From Myxococcus hansupus (lineage in GTDB: Bacteria; Myxococcota; Myxococcia; Myxococcales; Myxococcaceae): a stretch of 64,000 bases of DNA. The DNA is taken from assembly GCF_000280925.3 (NCBI RefSeq), contig NZ_CP012109.1:7150501-7214500 (forward strand). Reading direction: 5' to 3'. The notes below the pieces were generated by a model. The model made no database searches and had not been told where the DNA came from. It was given only the letters and a program-made list of their open reading frames with translations. Shown here piece by piece: positions 36,356-44,629 of the stretch (the first letter of the stretch is position 1; each line of letters opens with the position of its first letter). The position numbers were made by a program, and so were the translations under genes.

Positions 36356-36762
36356 GCCGTCACCCCCCGCTTCAGCTCACGCACCACACACGCCGCCGCG
36401 CCCAGGTGGCGCGCCAACAACGCCTCGAAGTCCGGGCGCTCGCGCGGGCGGCAGCAGTACACGTTGAGCGCGGCGAAGCCGTGCTCCGGGAACGTGTGGA
36501 TTCCCAGGTGGCTTTCGGCCAGCAGCGTCAGGCCCGTGATGCCACCGGGCTCCGGGAACACGTGCCACTGCGGCTGACCCACGACCTTCAGGTCCAGCAC
36601 GACGATGAGCTCCTCGAAGAGCGCCGCCAGCGCCGCCGCGTCCTTGAGGCTGCCAGGCACGCAGCCGCTGGCGTCAACCAGCCATTCCTGTCCGGTGGTC
36701 AGCTTCGGAATCCTCCCGTCCTCGGACTTCTTATCACGGGCCCACTCGCACGTACGGCCCAA
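36352..36762 (-). CDS. speH: S-adenosylmethionine decarboxylase (SpeH type)
   Basis: 136 residues, the usual size of bacterial class 1B proenzymes. The self-cleavage site is E83-S84 in LLAESHLGIHTFPEHG, producing the pyruvoyl group. Another family feature is LNVYCCR (catalytic Cys region at 103-104). It supplies decarboxylated AdoMet to the aminopropyltransferase of the same operon. The only usable start in frame is TTG 36762, with GAGG 3 bases upstream; no ATG or suitable GTG exists between the previous stop and the conserved core. A TTG start would keep expression low. It is the first gene of the six-gene operon. Confidence 0.88.
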   Translation of the reverse strand: MGRTCEWARDKKSEDGRIPKLTTGQEWLVDASGCVPGSLKDAAALAALFEELIVVLDLKVVGQPQWHVFPEPGGITGLTLLAESHLGIHTFPEHGFAALNVYCCRPRERPDFEALLARHLGAAACVVRELKRGVTA

Positions 36763-36833
36763 GTGCCTCGCGCGGCGCCTGCACCGTCCGTGTTGGCATC
36801 CCGCTTTCGGTTCCCGCTACGCTGCTTTAAGAG

Positions 36834-37802
36834 ATGACGCCGTCGCAGCTCGAACCTCCATCGCCGCCCACCCCTGGCACCATCACCCGGCTCGCTCGCA
36901 CGCTGCGCGGCCTGCCTCCCGCCGAGCGCTGGTGGGGCCCCGGCTGCGCGGGCATGGCGGGCTGGCTGAAGCGCGCGGCCCTGTCCCTGCCGCCCGAGGA
37001 CCTCACGCCCCGCTTCCGCGCGCTGCTCGCGAAGGTGCGCGAGGGTGAACCCGTGCTCCCGGACGAAGCGAAGCACCACCAATACGTGCTGGTGCGCGGC
37101 ATGTTGGGCGACGAGCTGCCCGGCTACCTGCTCGACAACGTGCAGCGCCTGGAGCGCCGGGGCCTGAGCGTGCGCGAGGCGGCGGTGGACACCGAAGGGC
37201 TGCTCGCGGACAACGTGGCGGTGTTGCGCGAGGCGCTGCTCGACGCGGAGCACTTCGGCCGCACGGTGGTGCTGGTGGGCCACAGCAAGGGCGGCGTGGA
37301 GTGCACCGCCACGCTGGCGCTCTACCCCGAGCTTCATCACGTGGTGCGCGCGGTGGTGACGTTGCAGGCGCCCTATGGCGGCTCGTCCATCGCCCACGAC
37401 CTGGCCACGACGCCGGAGCTGCGGCGGGTCATCGACTTCGCCTTCCCGCTGCTGTTCCACGGCGTGTCCCGCTCCGTGGAGGAGCTGTCCTATTTCCAGC
37501 GGCAGGCGTTCATCCAGCAGCACCCCTACCCCGCCGGCATCCCCACCGTGTCGCTGGCCTCGTCGCGCCTGTCGCGCCGCTCCACGCTGTACCCGCTCCA
37601 GCGCTACCTGCATGAGCGCTACGGCTACCAGGCGGACGGCATGGTGACGGCCGTGGACGCGGAGGTCCCCGGCGCGCGCATGGTGCGGTTGGACGACATG
37701 GACCACGCGGAGGCCGCGATGCGCGGCCTGCCGGGCCTGGGCCGCTACCACCCCGGTGACGTCACCGAGGTGATGGTCGCCCTGGCCCTGGAGACGCGCT
37801 GA
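36834..37802 (+). CDS. Alpha/beta hydrolase (lipase/esterase-like)
   Basis: 322 residues, no signal peptide. An oxyanion-type segment HQYVLVRGMLGDELPGYL precedes the nucleophile elbow VLVGHSKGGVECTATL (S151). A late DDMDHAEAAM could give the catalytic His. The fold resembles triacylglycerol lipase or acyltransferase-like hydrolases acting on long-chain esters; the substrate is unknown. It diverges from the polyamine operon across a 71-base gap, which must hold both promoters. It ends 3 bases from the convergent trigger-factor-like gene. Confidence 0.8.
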   Translation: MTPSQLEPPSPPTPGTITRLARTLRGLPPAERWWGPGCAGMAGWLKRAALSLPPEDLTPRFRALLAKVREGEPVLPDEAKHHQYVLVRGMLGDELPGYLLDNVQRLERRGLSVREAAVDTEGLLADNVAVLREALLDAEHFGRTVVLVGHSKGGVECTATLALYPELHHVVRAVVTLQAPYGGSSIAHDLATTPELRRVIDFAFPLLFHGVSRSVEELSYFQRQAFIQQHPYPAGIPTVSLASSRLSRRSTLYPLQRYLHERYGYQADGMVTAVDAEVPGARMVRLDDMDHAEAAMRGLPGLGRYHPGDVTEVMVALALETR

Positions 37803-37805
37803 GCC

Positions 37806-38903
37806 TCACGCCGCGGCGGGGGTCAGCGTCACCTGCTTCATCACGTGGTCGATGATGGAGGTGCGCAGCGCCATCTCGAACAGGCGCTGGGCCAACGCGG
37901 CGTCTTCCTTCACCGAGCGCCCCATCTCCTCCCGGGAGACGCCGGTGAAGTCCGCCAGGTCCGTCAGCATGGCCTCCGTGGCAGCGCGGTCCGGCTGGAT
38001 GCCGTCGCGCTCCGCGATGGCGCGCAGGGCCAGCGCCAAAGTGATGCGATACGCGGCGTCCATGCGCGTGAGCGGATCCGCCTGCCAGCCTTCCAGCGCG
38101 TCCTGGAGTTCGTCCTGCTGGAAGTCCTTGCGCAGGAGGAGGGGCCGCTCGGAGTCCGCCCAGCGCCGGCGAATCTCCTCGTCCAACAGCGCCGCGGACA
38201 GCTCCACCGGCGTGCGCTCCACCAGCACGTCCATCACGCGCTCCTGCGTCAGCCGGTCTGCTTCGGCGAGCCGCTCCTGGGCCAGCTCGTCCCCCAGCTT
38301 GCGCATGATGTCCGTGGTGGACCCCATGCCCAGCCGCGACAGCAGCTCCGGGGCGTCGTCGTCCAGCACCTTCAGCTCACGCGCCGCCCTCACCTCCAGC
38401 AGGAAGCGCGCGGACTGTCCCCGCAGCGCCTCCACGGGGTAGTGCTCCGGCAACGTCAGCTCGATGACGAAGGACTGGCCCACCTTCGCGCCCACCAGCG
38501 CCTCGAAGAAGCCGGGCACCACCGGGTCCGCGGCGACGCGCGTCCACCAGTTCTCCTTGGCGGAATAGGGAATCAGCCGCTCGTTGGCATAGCCGAGGAC
38601 GTCCAGGAGCACCTCGTCCTCCAGCGCCACCTCCTCGCCGGGCTGACGCTCACGGCTGTCGGCGTGCTTGCGGCGAAGCGCATCGAAGCGCTCCACGAGG
38701 TCCTGCTCGGTCAGCGGCGCCGGCGCCACCTGAACCACCGAGACGCCATCCAACGAGGGGGCGGTGACGGTGGGAAGGTCGACGGGCTCGGTGCTGTCGA
38801 GCTGCAACGCCGCCGGCATCTTCTTCATGATGCCCAGCGCGTGAAGCTCAGCCAGCGAACGCGCGTTGTTACGGCCGCCCTGCGATTCGTCTTGGGTCGT
38901 CAT
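37806..38903 (-). CDS. Trigger-factor-like chaperone lacking the ribosome-docking domain
   Basis: 365 residues from ATG 38903. After a polar leader (1-55) and a short segment, residues 95-180 form an FKBP-like domain (EVALEDEVLLDVLGYANERL, PVVPGFFEALVGAKVGQSFV, LPEHYPVEALRGQSARFLLE). Residues 190-360 form the long-helix C-terminal chaperone domain (LAEADRLTQERVMDVLVERT, PVELSAALLDEEIRRRW). The N-terminal trigger factor domain with the GFRxGxxP ribosome-binding loop is absent, so this is not the housekeeping Tig. It lies 88 bases downstream of the Ala-rich protein gene on the same strand and may be its dedicated chaperone (inference). Confidence 0.82.
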   Translation of the reverse strand: MTTQDESQGGRNNARSLAELHALGIMKKMPAALQLDSTEPVDLPTVTAPSLDGVSVVQVAPAPLTEQDLVERFDALRRKHADSRERQPGEEVALEDEVLLDVLGYANERLIPYSAKENWWTRVAADPVVPGFFEALVGAKVGQSFVIELTLPEHYPVEALRGQSARFLLEVRAARELKVLDDDAPELLSRLGMGSTTDIMRKLGDELAQERLAEADRLTQERVMDVLVERTPVELSAALLDEEIRRRWADSERPLLLRKDFQQDELQDALEGWQADPLTRMDAAYRITLALALRAIAERDGIQPDRAATEAMLTDLADFTGVSREEMGRSVKEDAALAQRLFEMALRTSIIDHVMKQVTLTPAAA

Positions 38904-38991
38904 GGTTCTCGCTCCCGTCCCCCTCGGATAGCACAACGCTCCGGGAGGACCGAAGCCCCCCGGAGCGTTGGGACTGACGACGCGGCGCTTC

Positions 38992-39957
38992 TTAGAAGAA
39001 GGATCCGATGAAGCTGGACACCGTCGAGACGGCCGCGCCCACCTGGCTGACCACCGGGATGTTGGTCGCGGCGGCGATGGAGCCCAGCGCGGTCACTCCG
39101 GCGGTAATCTTCTTGCCCGTCGAGGCGTTCGGGTCCGCGATGGTGCTCACGGCGACGGCCGTGTCCGCGGCGGCGATGGCGACGTTGAGGCCCGGAGCGA
39201 AGCGGCCCGCGGCGCGAGCCACCGCGGTGCCACCGCCCGCCAGCGCACCCCGCGCGGCGGTGCCAGCGGCGCGCGCGGCGCCCTCCAGCCCGCGCTCGGC
39301 GACCTCGGCGGCCGCGCGGCGCACGACCTGACGCGACGCGCCTTCCAGCGCCGTGTTGGCGGCCGTGGTGGCGACGCGGGTGGCCGCGGCGCGGGTGGCC
39401 TCCGGGGCCGCCGCGGTGAACGCGGTGCGCGCGGCGCTGGTGGCGGCGCGGTAGTTGCTGACGTTGCCCGCGAGGTTCAGGCCGTCCCGCGTCGCCGTCA
39501 GCGCCGTGGAAGCAGCGCCGGCCGTGGAGCCCGCCGCCTGACGGATGGTGTCCGCGTTCGGGTTGCGGATGGCCTCACGCACGTCACGGGCCGCCAGGTA
39601 GCCAGCGCCCGGCAACTGCGCCACGTTGGCCGCGAGGCTCAGCGCGCCGGCGCCACGCGACAGCGCGGTGTTCGCGCCCTCGACGACGCGGCCGCTGCCA
39701 CCCGGCAGGGTCATGGGGCCGAGGCGGCGGGGACCGAAGGCGTCACGCACCTGCGTGGCGGCGACACCGTCCGAAACGGAGCGCACCCCGTTGGCGACCT
39801 GGGCAACCCGACCCGCGGCGGCCTCGAACCGGTCGGTCTGCGCGGGGCGGGCCTCGGTGCGCGCCGGAGGCGGCGGCGGGGGCGGCGGAGCCGGGCGTGC
39901 CGGCGCGGGAGGCGGCGGAACGGGACGGGGCTCGTTGCGACGAATGGGAGGCGCCAT
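38992..39957 (-). CDS. Pro/Ala-rich protein of unknown function
   Basis: 321 residues from ATG 39957, with AGGAG 9 bases upstream. Residues 1-40 are a Pro/Arg stretch (RPVPPPPAPARPAPPPPPPP). The rest is dominated by Ala, Gly, Thr and Val in amphipathic helices with small-residue spacing (for example GAGALSLAANVAQLPGAGYL and AGVTALGSIAAATNIPVVSQ), ending SSFIGSFF. There is no signal peptide. Composition recalls secreted pore-forming or translocated effector-like proteins. I do not recognise a family. The trigger-factor-like chaperone follows on the same strand. Confidence 0.7.
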   Translation of the reverse strand: MAPPIRRNEPRPVPPPPAPARPAPPPPPPPPARTEARPAQTDRFEAAAGRVAQVANGVRSVSDGVAATQVRDAFGPRRLGPMTLPGGSGRVVEGANTALSRGAGALSLAANVAQLPGAGYLAARDVREAIRNPNADTIRQAAGSTAGAASTALTATRDGLNLAGNVSNYRAATSAARTAFTAAAPEATRAAATRVATTAANTALEGASRQVVRRAAAEVAERGLEGAARAAGTAARGALAGGGTAVARAAGRFAPGLNVAIAAADTAVAVSTIADPNASTGKKITAGVTALGSIAAATNIPVVSQVGAAVSTVSSFIGSFF

Positions 39958-40145
39958 GGGGTGTGCTCCTGCGAATTTCTAGAAGGGCTTGCGAATGCTC
40001 TAGCCCGATCATCGGCAAATCCGGAAAAGAGTTGCGTCCAGACCCGCAGGCCGTGCCTTTTTCCACTGCCAGTACCTGACAGAAACCGGGCCCCGTCCAC
40101 GCAAGCCCCTGGAATCCATCAGACTTGGGCTAATGTCCGCGCGCC

Positions 40146-40882
<737 letters not shown>

Positions 40883-40883
<1 letters not shown>

Positions 40884-41617
40884 TGGACCGCACGCTGCGC
40901 CACCTGACCACCCGGCTGGGAGAGCTGGACTGCCACATCGTCGACGCGCTGCCCGAAGGCGCGACGCCGGACCTGGTGGTCATCCTGTCCCATGGCCTGG
41001 GCGCGCCCGCCACCGACCTCGTGCCCATGGGGCCGGAGTTGATGGCGCTGCAGCCCGTGCTGGCGCAGCGCGTGCGGTTCGTCTTCCCGGGCGCCCCCCT
41101 GGCGTATGCCTACGGCGGTCGCGCCTGGTTCCCCCTGCCCGACGCGGTGATGCGAGGGGAGCAGCGCGACTGGGAGGCCTTCGCTCGCGACGTGCCGCCG
41201 GGCATGCCCGCTGCGCGACGGGCCCTGATGAGCGTGGTGGACGCGGTCAGCGCCAGCATGAAGCTGCCCTACGGACGCATCGTCCTGGGCGGCTTCAGCC
41301 AGGGCGGCATGATGTCGACGGACGTCGCCCTGCGGCTCGACGAGCCCATCGCGGGCCTGGCCATCCTCTCCGGCACCCTGACGTCGGAGCCGGAGTGGCG
41401 CAAGCGCGCCGAGGGCCGCAAGGGCCTGCCGGTGTTCCAGGCACACGGCCGCATGGACCCGCTGCTGCCCCTGCCCACCGCGGAGCGGCTGCGCGACATG
41501 TTCGTGGCGTCAGGCCTCACGGTGGACTTCCACGCCTACGACATGCCGCATGCCATCGTCAGCGAGGAGCTGGAGGCCCTGGCCGCCTTCCTCGCCGCGC
41601 GCGTGAAGGAGCCCTGA
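40883..41617 (+). CDS. Carboxylesterase / phospholipase-type hydrolase
   Basis: 244 residues, cytoplasmic. VVILSHGLGAPATDLVPMGP provides the oxyanion loop, RIVLGGFSQGGMMSTDVAL the nucleophile S139, QAHGRMDPLLPLPTAE the Asp and MPHAIVSEELEAL the His, the pattern of the abhydrolase_2 family (acyl-protein thioesterase and carboxylesterase). It hydrolyses short-chain esters or thioesters. Start overlaps the cyclophilin stop by one base. Confidence 0.88.
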
Positions 41618-41620
41618 GCC

Positions 41621-42034
41621 ATGTTCCACGCGCGGGAGCTCACGGTGTCCAACAGGGGCCGCGGCTTCACCGACATCACCGCGGACGTGCAGCGGGCGGT
41701 GGCGGAGAGCGGCGCCCGGCAGGGGCTGTGCACCGTGTTCCTCCACCACACGAGCGCGTCCCTGCTCCTCTGTGAGAACGCGGACCCGGACGTGCGCCGG
41801 GACTTGGAGTCCTTCTTCTCGCGGATGGTGAAGGACGGAGACCCGCTCTTCGTCCACGACGCGGAGGGCCCGGACGACATGCCCGCGCACGTGCGCACGG
41901 TGCTCACGCAGAACTCGCTGAACATCCCCGTGAAGGACGGCCGCGCGGACCTGGGGACGTGGCAGGGCGTCTACGTCTGGGAGCATCGGACGTCGCCGCA
42001 CCGGCGCCGCGTCACCGTGTCCGTGGTGGGCTGA
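41621..42034 (+). CDS. YjbQ / UPF0047 family protein
   Basis: 137 residues starting 3 bases after the esterase gene. The family motifs are FTDITADVQRAVAESGARQG, TVFLHHTSASLLLCENADPD, VHDAEGPDDMPAHVRTVLTQ and LGTWQGVYVWEHR. Members are small trimeric beta proteins with a metal/phosphate site; some complement thiamine-phosphate synthase mutants weakly, so database names of that kind should be read with care. Last gene of a three-gene operon, converging on the L,D-transpeptidase gene with a 12-base gap. Confidence 0.9.
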   Translation: MFHARELTVSNRGRGFTDITADVQRAVAESGARQGLCTVFLHHTSASLLLCENADPDVRRDLESFFSRMVKDGDPLFVHDAEGPDDMPAHVRTVLTQNSLNIPVKDGRADLGTWQGVYVWEHRTSPHRRRVTVSVVG

Positions 42035-42046
42035 GGGCGCGCCGGC

Positions 42047-44293
42047 CTACGGCGCGCCCACCTGCGTCGACGCCACCGCCACCTTGCGCGCCGCCTTTCC
42101 CGTGGGCCGGGCCTGGCCCCGGATGCGCACCCAGGAGCCCGGCGTGTCCGCCGTCGCATGGACCATGGACCAGCCCGTGGGGACCTCCGGAGCGGCCCAG
42201 GCATAGAGGAGGCGCGCGTCCTTGGGTGACAGGTTGACGCAGCCATGGCTCATCGGCTCGCCGAAGCGGTCGTGCCAGTAGGCCGTGTGCAGGGCGTAGT
42301 CGTCCTGGAAGAACATGGTCCACGGCACGGTGGCCACGCGGTAGGTCTCATTGCCGGCGGTGCCACTGCCCGTCATGTCCGCCTCCGCGAATTTGATCCA
42401 GATGCGGAACAGCCCCTCCGGCGTGTCCGTGCCCTGCTTCCCCGAGGAGATGAGCGTCGCGTACACCGGGCGCTCGCCCTCGTAGGCCACCAGCACCTGC
42501 GCATCCAGGTCCACGTCCAGCCAGCGGGAGCCCGGCGCCACCTCGGGCGGCGCGTGCGTGAACCAGGCCACGTGCAGGTCGTCCCGCGCCACCCAGTGGC
42601 CCTCCGCGATGCTCACCCAGTGGCCGTCCTCGGACAGCTCCTTCACCGCGACCAGGGTGCGCGGCGGCAGCACGGTCTCCCGAGCGGCCTTCGCGTCCGG
42701 GGCCAACTTCACCTCCACGGAGGCGGAGGGCCGGGTGCGGGACTGGGCCCAGGCGAACGTGGGCGGCAACTCCGCGATGGCCTCCGCGTTGACGCCTTCG
42801 AAGGCGGAGGGCCTGTACTCCCGGAGGACTCGCGCTTCCAGGTACTGGCCCTCCGTGGTGCGCCAGTACGTCTTGCGGCGGATGCGAACCTGTCCTCGGA
42901 GCTGCACCGTCACGGAGCCCTTCAGCAGCACGCCTTTGCGCCGGGCGCGGGCCTGCGCGAGGCTCGGATAGGCGCGCACGCGCTTGCCCACGACGCGCGC
43001 GTAGATGCCAGGGGTCAGCTCGCCCTCGCGGAGCTTCGGGAGTTCACGGACGCGCGGCTCGCGGAAGTTGGCCTCCAGGTAGCGCTCGCAGACCCAGCCG
43101 CGCGGCTCTATCTGCACCCAGGCTTCACAGTCCGGCCCGCGAATCGCCGTCTCGCCCTGCCAGCGGACCCGCATGTCCTGCGCCACGGTGCCCAGCGAGG
43201 GTGAGTTCTGGCGCGGCTCCTGGCGGACGACGATGGAGCGTCGGACTCGCAGCGAGCCCGCATCGGGCGCGAAAGGAATGGCGTGAGGCTCCAGGCCCGT
43301 CCCCGCATCCGTGCCCGTCCGCTCCGGCTCGGCGTCGTCGAGCACCAGCCCCGTGTCCTTGAGCGGCTCGCCATGGGGGCCCACGGCCCACTCCGTGTCG
43401 TCGAGCGGCTCGCCATCCGGGCCCAGCAGGGACTCCGTGTCGTCGAGGGGTTCGCCGTCCGGACCGAGCAGGGACTCGGAGTCCTCGATGGGTTCGCCGT
43501 CCGGGCCGAGCACCAGCTCCTCGCCCGGGTGCTGCGTGTCTGGGATGACGGTGAGCTGCTCGGACGAGGCCGTGACGTCGCCGTCCCCGTGGAACACGTC
43601 GTCCTCGGGCGGCACGGACTCGTCGAGCGCGGGGTCGATGGACAGGGCGGGGACCTCGCCGTGCCCTACGGCCGCCTGACGGCGCATCGGGTCGCCATCG
43701 CCGGAACGCCGCGCCGAGACCTCCGAACCTCCGTCCGTCCCCGCATCCGCGCGGGTGCGCTGCCACGCCGCATAGAGCGATTCCGAGGTGGCGACCACGC
43801 CCGGCGCTCGCGGATTCGTCACGGAGGCGTTCTGCGAGGCGGTCCCGCTAGAGGTCGCCCCCGACGGTGATGCGTCGGTGGAGTGCCCCACCCGGGCGTT
43901 CTCCGGGGCGGTCCCGATGGAGATTGCCCCCGTCGATGCTGCCTGGATGGGTTGCCCCACCCGGGCGTTCTCCGGGGCTGTCCCGCTGGAGGTCGCCCCA
44001 GTCCCCGAGCCAGGCCCACTGGGCGCCATCCCCGTCGTGGCTCCGGAGACCGCGCCACCCTCGGGAAGCACCGTGGCCCTCTCCGCCACGGATGACGGAC
44101 TCGTCGGCGCATCGTGCGGGGCCGAGCCGTTCACGGACTCCGGAACACGGCTGCCCCGCGCGGACACGGTCCCTCTCCCTGGCGCCGTGGACTCGCGCGC
44201 CCCGGAGGCATCGGGCGTGAAGTCCTCCGGGCCGGGAGGAGGCGTGCAGGCGATTCCAGGCAGCAGCAGGACGAGCGGAAGCCAACGTCGCAT
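42047..44293 (-). CDS. L,D-transpeptidase (YkuD) lipoprotein with tandem repeats
   Basis: 748 residues from ATG 44293. MRRWLPLVLLLPGIAC is a lipoprotein-type signal (C16). Residues 17-350 are low-complexity. They include three copies of an about 25-residue Ser/Thr/Ala/Gly unit with GTAPENARVG and four tandem 14-residue units (LGPDGEPLDDTESL type, DNA 43375-43515). SH3-like segments follow (about 350-440), then a YkuD domain near the C-terminus with YATLISSGKQGTDTPEGLFRIW and the catalytic site HDRFGEPMSHGCVNLSPKDA (C685). These enzymes form 3-3 peptidoglycan crosslinks or attach lipoproteins to the wall. The flexible N-terminal part probably spans the periplasm. Confidence 0.88.
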   Translation of the reverse strand: MRRWLPLVLLLPGIACTPPPGPEDFTPDASGARESTAPGRGTVSARGSRVPESVNGSAPHDAPTSPSSVAERATVLPEGGAVSGATTGMAPSGPGSGTGATSSGTAPENARVGQPIQAASTGAISIGTAPENARVGHSTDASPSGATSSGTASQNASVTNPRAPGVVATSESLYAAWQRTRADAGTDGGSEVSARRSGDGDPMRRQAAVGHGEVPALSIDPALDESVPPEDDVFHGDGDVTASSEQLTVIPDTQHPGEELVLGPDGEPIEDSESLLGPDGEPLDDTESLLGPDGEPLDDTEWAVGPHGEPLKDTGLVLDDAEPERTGTDAGTGLEPHAIPFAPDAGSLRVRRSIVVRQEPRQNSPSLGTVAQDMRVRWQGETAIRGPDCEAWVQIEPRGWVCERYLEANFREPRVRELPKLREGELTPGIYARVVGKRVRAYPSLAQARARRKGVLLKGSVTVQLRGQVRIRRKTYWRTTEGQYLEARVLREYRPSAFEGVNAEAIAELPPTFAWAQSRTRPSASVEVKLAPDAKAARETVLPPRTLVAVKELSEDGHWVSIAEGHWVARDDLHVAWFTHAPPEVAPGSRWLDVDLDAQVLVAYEGERPVYATLISSGKQGTDTPEGLFRIWIKFAEADMTGSGTAGNETYRVATVPWTMFFQDDYALHTAYWHDRFGEPMSHGCVNLSPKDARLLYAWAAPEVPTGWSMVHATADTPGSWVRIRGQARPTGKAARKVAVASTQVGAP

Positions 44294-44412
44294 GGAAGCG
44301 ACACGGTACGGAGGAGCGCGAGCACACTCAACGTCGGCCACGGTGCGCGCGCCTGCGTGCGGCTCCGTGTGGGTGGGCAATTCGTGCCATCTCAGCGGCG
44401 CTTGTCACATGC

Positions 44413-44440
44413 AACGGAATGGTGGTTCCGTTTCATGAAA
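44413..44440. promoter_or_regulatory. Inverted repeats in a divergent intergenic region
   Basis: The 336-base gap 44294-44629 separates the divergent L,D-transpeptidase and SDR genes. Within it AACGGAA (44413-44419) and TTCCGTT (44426-44432) form a perfect 7-bp inverted repeat around TGGTGG, immediately joined by the 10-base palindrome TTTCATGAAA (44431-44440). This is the only clearly less GC-rich part of the gap and looks like an operator or promoter core. Nothing else was seen in the gap. Confidence 0.4.
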
Positions 44441-44629
44441 CATGATGGGGAACGCAGGGTCCGTGGCCGAACCGCCCCCGTTCAGAAGCCCTGGGAACCG
44501 CGGGCCCTCGCCCCCGGGCGCATCGCCCCAGGGTGCCGGGCGCCAGGGTGGCCGCCTCCCCACCCACCGAGCCCCGTCCCTCCGCGCCTCTTTCCACCCT
44601 CCCCCTCTGGAAGATATGCAGCGGGGGAG

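Noticed and set aside
37806..38903. Housekeeping trigger factor (tig)
   Set aside because: The ribosome-docking domain and its GFRxGxxP loop are missing, and no clpP/clpX genes are adjacent.
44114..44629. Long N-terminal extension of the SDR gene
   Set aside because: It would run through the divergent promoter region and over the start of the L,D-transpeptidase gene, with no conserved residues; ATG 44630 fits better.
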